Shown one piece after another: positions 10,380 to 21,700 of a stretch of DNA of 64,000 nt (its first letter is position 1; each line of letters opens with the position of its first letter). The stretch is from Talinum fruticosum (taxonomy: Eukaryota; Streptophyta; Magnoliopsida; Caryophyllales; Talinaceae). A program made the translations under genes and the position numbers. The stretch spans positions 11,160,001-11,224,000 of the forward strand of contig JAITYX010000007.1 of NCBI GenBank assembly GCA_021018815.1. The letters are read 5' to 3'. The notes beneath the pieces are model-generated. The model was not told where the DNA came from. It searched no databases and worked only from the letters and a program-made list of their open reading frames with translations.

Positions 10380-11435
10380 CTAATCATCTACGTCATTTTT
10401 CCTGCTCTTTTTCTTTGACCTATATTGCTCCTCTGAATCATCTAATAATCCATGACCACCCCCTTTATGTTTCCTTTTCCGGCTCTCTTTCTCGTCTGTC
10501 TCCTCAATTTCAACCTTGCTACCACTCTCTTTTTCATTCTCTTCATGAATCCATTTCTTGTTTTTCCCCTTGTTACCTTTAATTTTGACTCTGTTATTCC
10601 CACTACCACCACTAGTTATATCTGTTTGCTCCGCACCCCCAATGCTAATGCTACTGCTTTCTTTCTCTTCCTTTCCCCTTTTATTCTTCTTATGTTTCTT
10701 TCGCTCATCGACACCGCTCTCTAAAATATAAGTCGTATCTCCGTTAACACCATCCTGACTAAGAGAGCCACCCTGTTCTTGCTTCTCAATTTTCACGGCA
10801 CCATCATGATCTTCCTTATTACCTTTATCTCTCTTCTTCTTCTTCTTAGTTTCTTTGCTCCCATCCTGCCTCTCAATGTCATCCACGGCATCAGGATTAC
10901 CGTACCTCTGACCATTATCATTGATCATGTCAGTCTCACTGCTTTTACCCCTCTTCTTTTTTAGCTTCTTCTCATCACCACCTTCAATTGATGAATTCTT
11001 GCTGCCATTTCCCTCACTGTTTTGCTTTTCCAATAGAATTCCAACACTCCCACAATCCTCAATTTCTCTACCTTCCATTTCATCTCTCTTGCTCATTTTA
11101 TGCCTTTTCCTGTCACTAGCCCCAAGTTTCTCCTGAGTAAACAGTCCATCTTCACTAGGTCTTTTAACAGAATTAACTGTCTCGTTAGTGAGAATACCAT
11201 CAGGAAGATGCTTCTTACTACCTATGAAATCAGCAGCTGAACCTTTCAGCTCTTTCCGGAGCTGAACGAGTTCATCAAAGGAGGCAGAGGCCCGCTTTAG
11301 GTAAGCAGCAAAAGCTGGGGCAGCTCCATTGTCAGAAGCAACAAACTTCGACAAGACTCTAGCCGCTTTAGAGAGAGAAACTGGCTTTGAAGACAACACT
11401 CTCCCTGACACCGTCTTCATGCTAAAGCCCAACAA
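10380..11435 (-). CDS. Lys/Glu-rich, probably nucleolar protein of unknown function
   Basis: A single open frame of 351 codons; Met1 and Met6 are both possible starts. Residues 1-75 form a compact, Ala/Leu-rich, likely helical head (SLSKAARVLSKFVASDNGAA, then a FDELVQLRKEL helix). Residues 80-351 are a long low-complexity tail with many KKKKK/KKKRK clusters mixed with acidic stretches, typical of disordered nucleolar or chromatin proteins and rich in candidate nuclear localisation signals. A 5' non-coding exon seems to run from about 12560 to 12330, with donor GTAAGTC at 12329 and acceptor CTGCAG ending at 11457 just upstream of the start codon. The head is conserved-looking and suggests a real plant gene, but I assign no function. 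Confidence 0.7.
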   Translation of the reverse strand: MLGFSMKTVSGRVLSSKPVSLSKAARVLSKFVASDNGAAPAFAAYLKRASASFDELVQLRKELKGSAADFIGSKKHLPDGILTNETVNSVKRPSEDGLFTQEKLGASDRKRHKMSKRDEMEGREIEDCGSVGILLEKQNSEGNGSKNSSIEGGDEKKLKKKRGKSSETDMINDNGQRYGNPDAVDDIERQDGSKETKKKKKRDKGNKEDHDGAVKIEKQEQGGSLSQDGVNGDTTYILESGVDERKKHKKNKRGKEEKESSSISIGGAEQTDITSGGSGNNRVKIKGNKGKNKKWIHEENEKESGSKVEIEETDEKESRKRKHKGGGHGLLDDSEEQYRSKKKSRKNDVDD

Positions 11436-11456
11436 AGATTGAAGCTCCTAGCCCTC

Positions 11457-12329
11457 CTGCAGAGTGGCGGATCCAGGATTGAAAGCAAGTGCTGTTAGGG
11501 TCCAGGAAAATACACACATGATTTCAAAATTTATTAATTAACTTTTAACATTAGTACTAAAAATGAAATTAAACAACTAATACATTACAATTGTCATCTA
11601 CAAGGTTTCATGTTCTAAAAGCCAAGCATGGTTTCTTTGTTGGACACAATTTTTTTAAAATTGAAATTAGTTGACTATCAACATGCTCCTAAACTAGAAG
11701 AAAAAAGAGAACTTGCAATTTATCAATCTGAATAATTTGCATTGCAATTACTCAGGAATAATTTAATCCTTCACCCTAAAAGCTAAAGCTAAAGAACAAA
11801 ATTGGTCATTAATAAAAAAATTCAAAATCAATCAAAAATCTACCCCAAGTAATTGAAGGCTTAAAATTCAAGTTCTATTAAACTTTAAGCTCTTAATTCT
11901 CAAAACTACACTTTCACATATCACTCTCTTACCCAAGCAGTCGAAGACACAGTAGCAAATACAATACACACAAGACATAGAATTACGAATAACAACGAAA
12001 ACATCACTCCTCGGAAAAATTAGGAACAAAGAAGAACAATCAAAATAAAGCTCGCAAGTCACAATCACGAAAGTTCCGAGTTTCAATGCAACATGAACTA
12101 GTACACCGATTAATAAGGCATAATACAATGCTTCAAATTTTCACTTGAAGTTGAACCAGTATCACCAAAATTCAACGCAGACTAATTCTAGCAAAATCAA
12201 AACGGAGGACCTTCTCAATGCGCAAATATGGATGCGTAATAGATCGAGTGTGGAAGCGAGAAACAAAGGCAGCATAAGCACGGTTCACAAATAAGATGAG
12301 AGAGAGATTTGAGAGGGAGTAAGACTTAC
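11457..12329 (-). other. 5'UTR intron of the Lys/Glu-rich protein gene
   Basis: On the minus strand the donor ATCT|GTAAGTC sits at 12329 and the acceptor CTCTGCAG|GAGG ends at 11457. It encloses about 870 bases of AT-rich sequence without a supported frame. Leader introns are common in plant housekeeping genes. Confidence 0.55.
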
Positions 12330-12600
12330 AGATAAAAAATCTCAACGAGTGGCAAGGCGGTGGCGACAGAGATGCAAACGCTGAGACTCACGCCGGAGAA
12401 GTGTAGCCCGCCGGCGGCGACAGAGAGCTGAGAGCCGTAGAGAGAGAGGAGATGGAGTATGCTGGACTAGCGGGGAAGGGTTTTGCTCGGCTGAGCAGGA
12501 CAGAACTAATAAAGAGCTGAGGAGGCGCTTTATATTACACCAGCCCGGTACGGTCCTGTCCAAATCGATCTTTGGTCTGGTCCAATTTTAGGTCGAATAA
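12330..12600 (-). promoter_or_regulatory. 5' non-coding exon and promoter-proximal region of the Lys/Glu-rich gene
   Basis: GC-richer than its surroundings, with CT/GA-rich stretches (AGAGAGAG on the plus strand at 12297-12313 and 12440-12455). On the minus strand this lies immediately upstream of the leader donor. A TATA-like TATATTACACC-type stretch lies near 12530. No conserved protein frame is evident here. Confidence 0.45.
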
Positions 12601-12739
12601 TATAGAGCTCTAGTTGAAGTACGCTCATGGCTCCCAAATAAGCATCGAGTCCTCATATAAAATTGCCGATCTCTCATGCGCACCTAGTTCTTGGGTGCAT
12701 TTACCTTTGGCAGCGACCCACAGGTATTGTAGGCACTGT

Positions 12740-13223
12740 TCGAATTAGCGTTTATAAAAACGTTTTTAACCGCTAACTGCTAATAACCGCCCATAAACGC
12801 TCATAACCGTTCATAAACGCTCATAACCGCTAATAACCGCTCATAAACGCTATAACGTACTCATAGCAGCTCATAACAATTAGTTATAACCGCTATAACA
12901 ACTTATCTACTATAACAGTCTAATAAACTCATATTAATAATAATAATAATAATTATTATTACTAATAATAATAATAATAATAACAACATAATTATATTAT
13001 TATTATTATTAGTAATAATAATTATTATTATAATTATTTAATTATATTATTAGTATTATTATTATTATTATCATTATTAAGAAAAAAATTATTATTATTA
13101 TTACTAATATCATAACTCGTAATTATTATTGTTATTATCATTATCGTCGTTGTAACTTCTTATTATAATGGTACTACTACTAGTACTCCATGACATCATA
13201 ATAATAATAATATTAATACATTA

Positions 13224-13267
<44 letters not shown>

Positions 13268-13318
13268 GGTACTACTACTAGTACTATTATTATTATAATT
13301 ATAATAATAATATTAATA

Positions 13319-13367
<49 letters not shown>

Positions 13368-13776
13368 GGTACTACTACTAGTACTATTATTATTATAATT
13401 ATAATAATAATTATTATTATTACTATTATTAGTATTATTATTACTACTACTTCTACTATTATTACTATGATTATTGCTATATTAATAATAATAATAATAA
13501 TTATTATTATTATTATTATTGTTGTTGTTGTTGTTGTTGTTGTTATTGCTAAAAAATATTATTATATTTTAAAATTTTAGTAATATCATTACTATAATTA
13601 TTATTGTTATTATTATCATCGACATTGTAACTTGTTATTATAATGATCTTCATTGTCATCGTTATAATACTCTTTCGACAATTTCATAACAATAATAATA
13701 ATATCAATAATGATAATGATAATAATAAAATAATAATAATAATAATAACAATAAAATAATAATAATAAAATACAAA

Positions 13777-13836
<60 letters not shown>

Positions 13837-14108
13837 AAAGTCAATTATTTAATATTATTATTACTATTATAACGAGGTTATAACCGCTCATAACCGCTAT
13901 AGCGACTTATAACCGCTATACAATCCATAACAATTGTAATCAGCTAATTATAATGACTCATAACAACTCAGTAATAACTCGTAACAACTCGAAACAACTC
14001 GTAACCTCGAAACAGCTCGTAATGACTAGTAACAGACTCATAGCGACTCATAATGACTCATAAACGCTATAACCGCTAGTTTTAACAATTGAAACGAACA
14101 GTGCTCTA
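12740..14108. repeat. TAA/TTA-repeat block bounded by short inverted termini (possible non-autonomous transposon)
   Basis: The outer edges carry an inverted pair, GCACTGTTCG near 12736-12745 and CGAACAGTGC near 14094-14103. Inside are subterminal arrays of an ATAACCGCTCATAAACGCTC-type motif (12770-12900 on the left, 13870-14080 on the right in diverged form). The core, about 12930-13860, is nearly pure TAA/TTA trinucleotide repeat. This resembles a non-autonomous DNA element whose core expanded as a microsatellite. The exact target duplication cannot be fixed. Confidence 0.6.
13199..13405. repeat. Tandem duplication of about 100 bp within the TTA microsatellite
   Basis: GGTACTACTACTAGTACT occurs at about 13267 and 13368, each embedded in the same ATAATATTAATACATTATT and (TTA)n context, with a third partial copy at about 13169. 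This indicates unequal exchange or replication slippage with a unit near 100 bp. Confidence 0.75.
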
Positions 14109-14417
14109 ACTAATTATAAAAATAAAATTAATCAATGTTTTTATTAATTCTAGTATTTTTTTAATCTTTACTAATTCTAGTATTATAAGAAGTTTAAAGT
14201 ATTTGGTTGACGTGAAAATGACTTATTCCGATAAGGAAAATAACACAAATTTCAATCTTATTGGAACGATGTTTTATTTTATGCATTACCACCACCCTGA
14301 AAGAGATTATATCTTTGGTGAAACAAAAAAAAAAATTACAAGAGATTCTATAATCTATTGTTGTAGTGTAAAATATCACATTTCGAGAGAGTTTAGAGTT
14401 ATACCGTTAAATACTTT

Positions 14418-14491
14418 AAAAATTTTCTTTTTGTACATTAATAAATGTTACGGTTAAAAATTTTTCTTTTTGTACATTAATAAATGTTACG
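14418..14491. repeat. Direct tandem duplication, unit about 38 bp
   Basis: TTTCTTTTTGTACATTAATA followed by AATGTTACG occurs twice back to back, with one or two differences. It lies in non-coding sequence. Confidence 0.85.
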
Positions 14492-14499
14492 AGGCTCAA

Positions 14500-15736
14500 A
14501 TACAGGAGGCAATTGTTACACAGGAGTCCCGCTAAGGCGTAATTAATTCACTCATGTAAACATTCACACCAACTAATGCATTGTGTGGCCATCAAGAATC
14601 AATCTTGGGTTTTCCAAATGGAAGATGCAACTTGGATTGGGTTGGGATCTTCAAGCTTTTCCACTTGGGAAATGTGTGTTGAATTATTTTTAAGAAAAAG
14701 ATAGTCTCATATTGCCTAGCCATTCTATATTAAAATTTCCCTCTTTCAATGAAAAAAAAGTTTATCAGAACATTCAGGGATGTACCATAAGAGTCATTGC
14801 AACATCAAAATTACTTGAAAGACTCATTATGGGTAAAGTGGATCCATTCTCACTACGTGAAGAAAAATATTCTTGGTGGGACTTCTCCCCAAAGCATGAC
14901 TGTCGTTGATATATGAAAAAACTAGTAAAATCCAAGGAGTCAACGAGCCTTGGTTTTCAAAATGATAACTGAAAAGCTGAAAAAGATGGGATGTACAGAA
15001 CAAAAAGTGGTTACAAGTGGCTTCTGCAACAAAAATAAAGGAGTAAGTTGGGCAAGTACTGTTTGGAATAATGCAAATATTTTGAAACACTCTTTCCTCC
15101 TTTGACTTATCATGTAGGAAAGAATCTAGGTACTTAAAAGGGTTGGTATTTTCTTACCATCCCTAGATACTTCTTACCCTATATATTCAAAATGAGATGA
15201 GCCTCAAGAACATCGGTAGCACAATCAGGCTTCGTATTTTTAAATGGTTGCAGCTCACTTACCAACCCCTCAATCATACAACCATTTCATCCATTGACTG
15301 CAGAACATGTCCAAACTGAGACAGCACAAGGCCATCATCAGAACTACATGTGCAGCAATACTTTATGAAATCTGGAGAAGCTCTTCAACAAAAAACAACA
15401 TAATGCTCTTAGGTCCTTAGCTTCCATTCAAGAAAGTATAAATGCCAGATGTTTATTCTTGAGCAAAGTGGGAAAAAATTCTAAAATTGTACTTAGTGGT
15501 TAAGCTCAAATGCATGATCACAAAACCTGATGTACTTTGTAAGTGATCCCTGATTCCTTTTTCAGGGTGCTAGTGGTAATGAAAATTTCTAATTTTCTAA
15601 AAAAGAAGGAAAAGAAATGGGAATACCGTCCAACTGATCTCAACAGTTCTTTGTTACCAAAACTGGATTTAAGTGGACGATTACACGTAAATAAAACCTA
15701 TTCAAAACTGTATGAATAAGCTCGACTCAGGTACAA
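14500..15736. other. Spacer downstream of the 16-exon gene, no gene seen
   Basis: No supported coding frame. The part closest to 15736 is likely the 3'UTR and downstream region of the minus-strand gene that stops at 15737. Confidence 0.45.
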
Positions 15737-18700
15737 TCAGCGAACGGGGTTCGAGAAGAAAATTACAAGGAAATATACAAGAAATCCAGCAATAAGAATT
15801 CCCCCATAAATAAAAGTTTGAGAAGTCTGTGTAGGGTACTTGAATTCAATATTGCAGCATTTCATCTTCTCTCTCTCCATGGCCAAGACATTGTCGACAT
15901 ACCTGCTCCCAACAAACAAACAGATTATCCTCGAGAACTGAATAGAACCGGTTAAACAGACCCATCCCCAATTAACCAATTCAAACACCGTATAACATTG
16001 ATCCGATTGAGACCCAAAAACCAAAACCATTACTACCAAAACCAAACAGCCAAAATTTTTCCCCACAGCATTTGGCAGCATTTTCTGAATAAGATGATTG
16101 AAAAAATAAACAGGAAACCTGAATATGACTCTCACAAGCCTTACCCCAAGGGCCCAATCTCCCCCTCCCCCATGCCGAATTATTGTATCATTCCGTTCTT
16201 AACCAATTTGAAAATAACCCGACCTAGAAAACCTGTTCTCCAGGTATTGGACCAACCTTGTTCCAAAAAATAAGTAACTAATAGTTCAGAAGTGAAAGGC
16301 AATAGGTGATCAAATCAGGCAATAGGTGATCATATCAAGCAATTGGCAAGATAACTCACTGCTGCGTGAAAATTGATGTCTGGAGAATTTCAGAACTGTT
16401 GAAATGTGCTTCTTGTAGCCGATGATCATATAACAGGGACGACAAATCAACAAGTTGTTCTTCAAGGTTCTGCAATCCAAATTGTCATTTTGCAGAATCA
16501 GCAAACTCAGAAAGTCAGCATAATCAAGCTACATATCGTCCAAAACACTTACATCCAAGTATTTCTCCAGTCTTTCAACCAACTCATGCGGGAATGGTTC
16601 TGGCAAATGGGTGGTCTTTTTGTAGAATTTCTCTAACCACAGTTCTGTAGTTGACTTGTTCTTTTTCCCTTTCACTGGTTCACCAAGAGGAGTCTTCAGG
16701 TACTCCCCAGCAAAAGCTTGGACAGCCTAAAAGAAGGATGACATTAACTCCATCCACAAAAGAAGCCAAGGATAAAACAGTATCCATCCATAATGCAGTG
16801 CACAAGATCAAAAGGGATTATTTAATCACCTCAGATGTATCCCTGATCCTCCGAAGGGCAGAATCAACATGAGCATATATTGTATTCCTCTGAAAAATAA
16901 AAAGAAAAAATGATTTTATATACGTCTATTGTACAGAAAATTTTGCTCTGTAATCAGAAGTCATTGACTCATTCATATGCTCGATTTTACGTCTAAAAGA
17001 GAGAAGAAAATGCATTTGGACTTACGCGTGCAACATCATGAAGCATTTGACTGACTCTAGAAGAATTGGAAAATGGCCCAAATGGATGACAACCAACTGC
17101 CCAAAGCCAGTTCAAAACAGGTCTTTCATGTGCATGTGAAGCTCTTTCATATGGTGCACTCAGTCCACCGATAGCTGAAGCGAGCCCTGCCAATATATGC
17201 CGCTGTGCTTGTGAAGGAACAGCATGCCTCTTCTTAGTTTCAGAAACATAACTATTGGAAAGAAGACCAGCACCATAGGAGAATAGTTAGCAAAAGTTGG
17301 ACAGGTAATGAAAAGGAAGAGGGCAAGAAATGAAAACCAGCAGGTCAAAACATCACATGTGAGATTGTGCAGGTCTCATCTTCAGTGCTTTAAACGGCAG
17401 ATGTGATCAAGCCTCTTTCTCCATAAGGGCACTTCAACATATGTTTTAGCTCGTTGTTTAGAGGGAAGAGACTAGATATTCCTTTTGCTCTGGCAGGTAC
17501 TTTAATGGTGTAGCATTTCAATAGGGCGGGGGCTTGGTTCGTACGCCATTATTCCCATGGATTTTGTTTACTTGAAGTATTGAGTTGCGATGCTTAACAT
17601 TCTTTTGGCTGGTGTGCTTACTTTTCAGGTGGGCTCTAAAAGTTAAGTATGGATGGTTATAATCTTTCAAGTTTAAGGTGGATTGGGATCATAATTTGAT
17701 CAGAGTTTTTATTTCTATCCTAGAGGTAGCAACTTCTTTCATCATTAGATCACATTGGACTCCTTGAGAATTAGGCCTTATGAGTAAGGAGGGGAAGTGA
17801 GAGGGCGCAAACTTGAAAATATACAGCTAGAAGAGAGAAAAACTCCACGCACCTTAAAGGTATCATGTCACTTTGATGCTCGAGTACAATTACGACATCA
17901 TTACCCGTCCAAACCAGACTCTCATCTTCCATTAAGAGATGCGGATCAACATCAGCTAGAGACAGCACAAAACTGAAACGGCCAGTTAGCAGACATTAAT
18001 TCGTGAATCAATGGCCACCTTTGATTACAAAGATAATGAAACTAAAAACATGTTAAAAGTCAAAACCGGGTTTCCCAAACAGGTCCTGGTTCAGTTTGGA
18101 TAATGGGGCCTGTCTGTTCAGCCATGTCTACATGCAGGCATTGTACTGAAACTTCGAAACTTGTCCAACATGCTATAAATCCTCCCAATGGAATAAGCAA
18201 ATCAGAGACTCCTCCTTAAGAGATCAAGCATGTTCATTAATTCATTTTACATATACACCAAGCAAAAAAACAAAGTACAAAAATAAGAACATGCAAATAC
18301 TGCAATATCCCAAATCATGAACAGATGAAGTTGCTTAAATAGGTCTTACCTCTAAGCAGATTTTTGTCATCTTTTATATAGTACAGTAACTACAGTTAAG
18401 TAGCAGAAAAAAATTCTCACTGTCCAAACATTGCATTCTTCAATCACGCCATAAAAGGCAACAAAAACTGGTATGACTCTGGTTCCATATAAATTCTTCA
18501 AGTGTAACTCATACAAAAGTGAAGAACAAGCAACAGAATTGAATGGATGAGTAGTAAACTTACACAGGTATGACTCTAGTCCCATATGTCCGGTGGAGGT
18601 CACCCTCTTTCTTCAGTGCTCTCTTTTTTTCTGCTTGCCATGTCTGCTGCTGTAGGTGGCCCAAATAGGTTTGTGCTTCAATATGGAATCACTTGAACCG

Positions 18701-21700
18701 CTTGATTCATCAGTCCAGCTCTGACAATGACAAAGTGCAGCATAGCAGTAGCCAGTAAGTATATAATAGTTAATTGAAAACTGAAATCTCTACCAGGTCC
18801 TCTCACTATTCGATTGCATGCAGCACTGGAAAAAGCTGCCAATAGCAAGCACTCCACATAAGATGGTGTTCATTTTAAACAAAATAGATAATCAAGCTTC
18901 CCCAGAGGCCCCAACAATTTGACAGGTTATATAGCATATCTAAATTTACAAACGAAAGACTCAAAACAGCCAAAGCCACCTAAGAAACAAATAAGCAAGT
19001 CCCAGATATTACAATGCAAAATGGTAAACTCACCAGCAAATAATCAAAATAACCATGTAGAACCAAAGTTATATGAAGAATAAGTAGACCTGTTATCAGG
19101 TAATTTAAGCGTCAAAAGATTTGAGCTAACCTGGCGAAGGAAAAATTTATTTGAAAGAGAGGGATCAGCCACCTCCAATAAGCCAGCAGCAAGCACATCA
19201 GCTGATCTTTCCATCTCCTGCAAGTAGCATGTCCATGTTAAAAACCTAAACATTGACAACTCTACCAAGCATTATGACATGGCTGTCAAACAGGGCTACT
19301 CAGTTTATAACTTCGGATTGTTGATCCTCATGTTCTAAGAAATGAGGTGGAATGGAAATATGACCTCTTTAAGAATAGCACCATCTACAAAAGTCTTTGT
19401 TTTAACATGGAAACGTCCATCATTCTTTGTTTCGTGCAACGAATGGCCCCTCATTGCTTTGGAAACAGCAATGGCTAACTTCTCATGGTGGTGTAATGCA
19501 TGCGTACCCCCACAATTACAATTTCTTGGTCTTGATGTATCATTTTCTTGACCTGAAAAGACACAATTCGATCAGTAAAATGTACATCTTTCCTGATTAA
19601 TGTCGTCTTCCACATATATTTCATCCACATATATAGCTCCACAAAGTTCTTCAGACTTCAGACAGGTCAATCATGCATCCAATACTACAAGAAAATTTAA
19701 CAGCTACTGCCAATGATTTCACTTATAATATTTTACAGCCATCACTTCTGACAAAGACCCTTCTTAAATCACAATAACAGAAGAAGGACTATGTGGCTTC
19801 CTGCCAATTGCAATGGTCTTTCCTAGGATATACTTGTAACAGTCTGCAACATGTATTCAGTTGTTAACGTTGAACCTTTTTAAGCTTAGAATCTTTGCTC
19901 ACACAGTCAATGACACTCAATGGCATCAATTTCCACTTCTGCCTCCATGTCAAGCTTGCAACCCAAAGACCTTGAAAACTTCAGCATAATTAGGCCTAAG
20001 CCATTTTTTTAACATTAATACGACAGATGTTGCCATGGAAAGTGGCTCTTACAATTTAGACACCGAATTTAGCAGCTGCAACAGGCTCTTTCTGAAAAGT
20101 CTGAATAAAAGCAGCAAGATAGAGCTTACATAGTTAACTAGAGATTATGGACAACGTGACTCAAACTCAACCAATACCATGGTGGAGACTAAAGAGTAGT
20201 GGCCGAAATGAGCAGAACTGCTGGACTTAGACAATTTCTAATACTGTTCCATGTTTCCAGTCTAAAATGAAATGTCAAGTATTCACAACTAAATTGGCCA
20301 CCTTGGACAGTCAATTATCCAACAGAAGCACTTGAGCTGAAATGAAGAGTTTAAGCTATACAGGTGATAGATTTAAATTTAATTAGCTAGCCTATGATTT
20401 TCTCTTTTTCTAATGCCCACCCATCCCCCTCTTATGGACAACGTGACTCAAACTCAACCAATACCATGGTGGAGACTAACCCTATGTTTGGATTGGGGGA
20501 AGAGGGGAAAGGGAGGGAAGGGAAGGGAGGGGGAGTAAGGGTTAATGAAATACCTTGTTTGGGATAAAACAAAGGGGGTGAGGGTGGGGAAACGTTCCCC
20601 CTCTCCCCTTAATTGATTAATTTTTATTCCCCTCCAAATTGAGGGAAAGGAGGGGAGGGGAATAAGATAATGAATAAAATATTATTTTAATTATATTTTA
20701 TTTTATCTTATTATCACATTTTTTTAACTTCTCTCTAAATTTTTTAATTTTCCCTCTAAAGTAGTTATATATATATATATATATATAAACATTAGGGTTA
20801 AAACTCTTATTATATTTTACAGATTGTCATTCAGGTTAGTACTTCTTCACCTTTTTTTTTTCTTCTCCTTTTAATTAAGTAACTAATCTAATTCATATCT
20901 ATCAATAATAGGGTTATATTGCTACTCTAATTTGAAGTTGTTGCTTGCACTGCCCAAGTTAGTACCCTCTAACTCTTTATTAACATGATATTTGTCTTTT
21001 TTCATAGATCGTTCATTAATTTACAGAATTAACCATTAACTATGTTATAACTTATAAATAGAAAAAATAATTATTAAAAATTTTTTTTTTTGGGTGGAAC
21101 ATTGTTAGGGAAAATAAAAGTGGTGATAATAATAATAATATGTTCCTTCCTCTTCCTTCCCCTTCTCTTTTTAATCCAAACAAGGAAATATTAGTAACCT
21201 TCATTCCCCTCCATTTTATATCCAAACAAGGGGAATGGATCTCCCTCCCTTCCCTTCCCTTCCCCTCCCTTCCATTTCCCTCCCCTTGATTAACCTCCCT
21301 CCCCTCCCCTCTTATATCCAAACAGAGGCTAAAGAGTAGTGGCCGAAATGAGCAGAACTGCTGGACTTAGACAATTTCTAATACTGTTGCATGTTTCCAG
21401 TCTAAAATGAAATGTCAAGTATTCACAACTAAATTGGCCACCTTGGACATTCAATTATCCAACAGAAGCACTTGAGCTGAAACGAAGAGTTTAAGCTATA
21501 CAGGTGATAGATTTAAATTTAAATTAGCTAGCCTATGATTTTCTCTTTTCTAATGCCCACCCATCCCCCCGCCTCTCTCTCCAAAGGAAAAAGAATAAAA
21601 AGCCAGTCTGGCAACCAATATTTGGTAGCTTGTGAGTTGTATCCATAAACAAACTGCACAAGATTCAATGCCACACTACATATTTGCTTGGGAAAGAAAA

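Noticed and set aside
10373..11136. Several plus-strand frames opposite the Lys/Glu-rich gene
   Set aside because: They are Phe/Leu/Ser-rich mirror frames of the AAG/GAA-rich gene on the other strand.
12930..13860. CRISPR-like array
   Set aside because: It is a simple trinucleotide repeat without spacers, in a plant nuclear sequence.
14203..14457. 84-codon plus-strand frame
   Set aside because: It runs into a tandem duplication, has a mirror frame of similar length, and shows no family signal.
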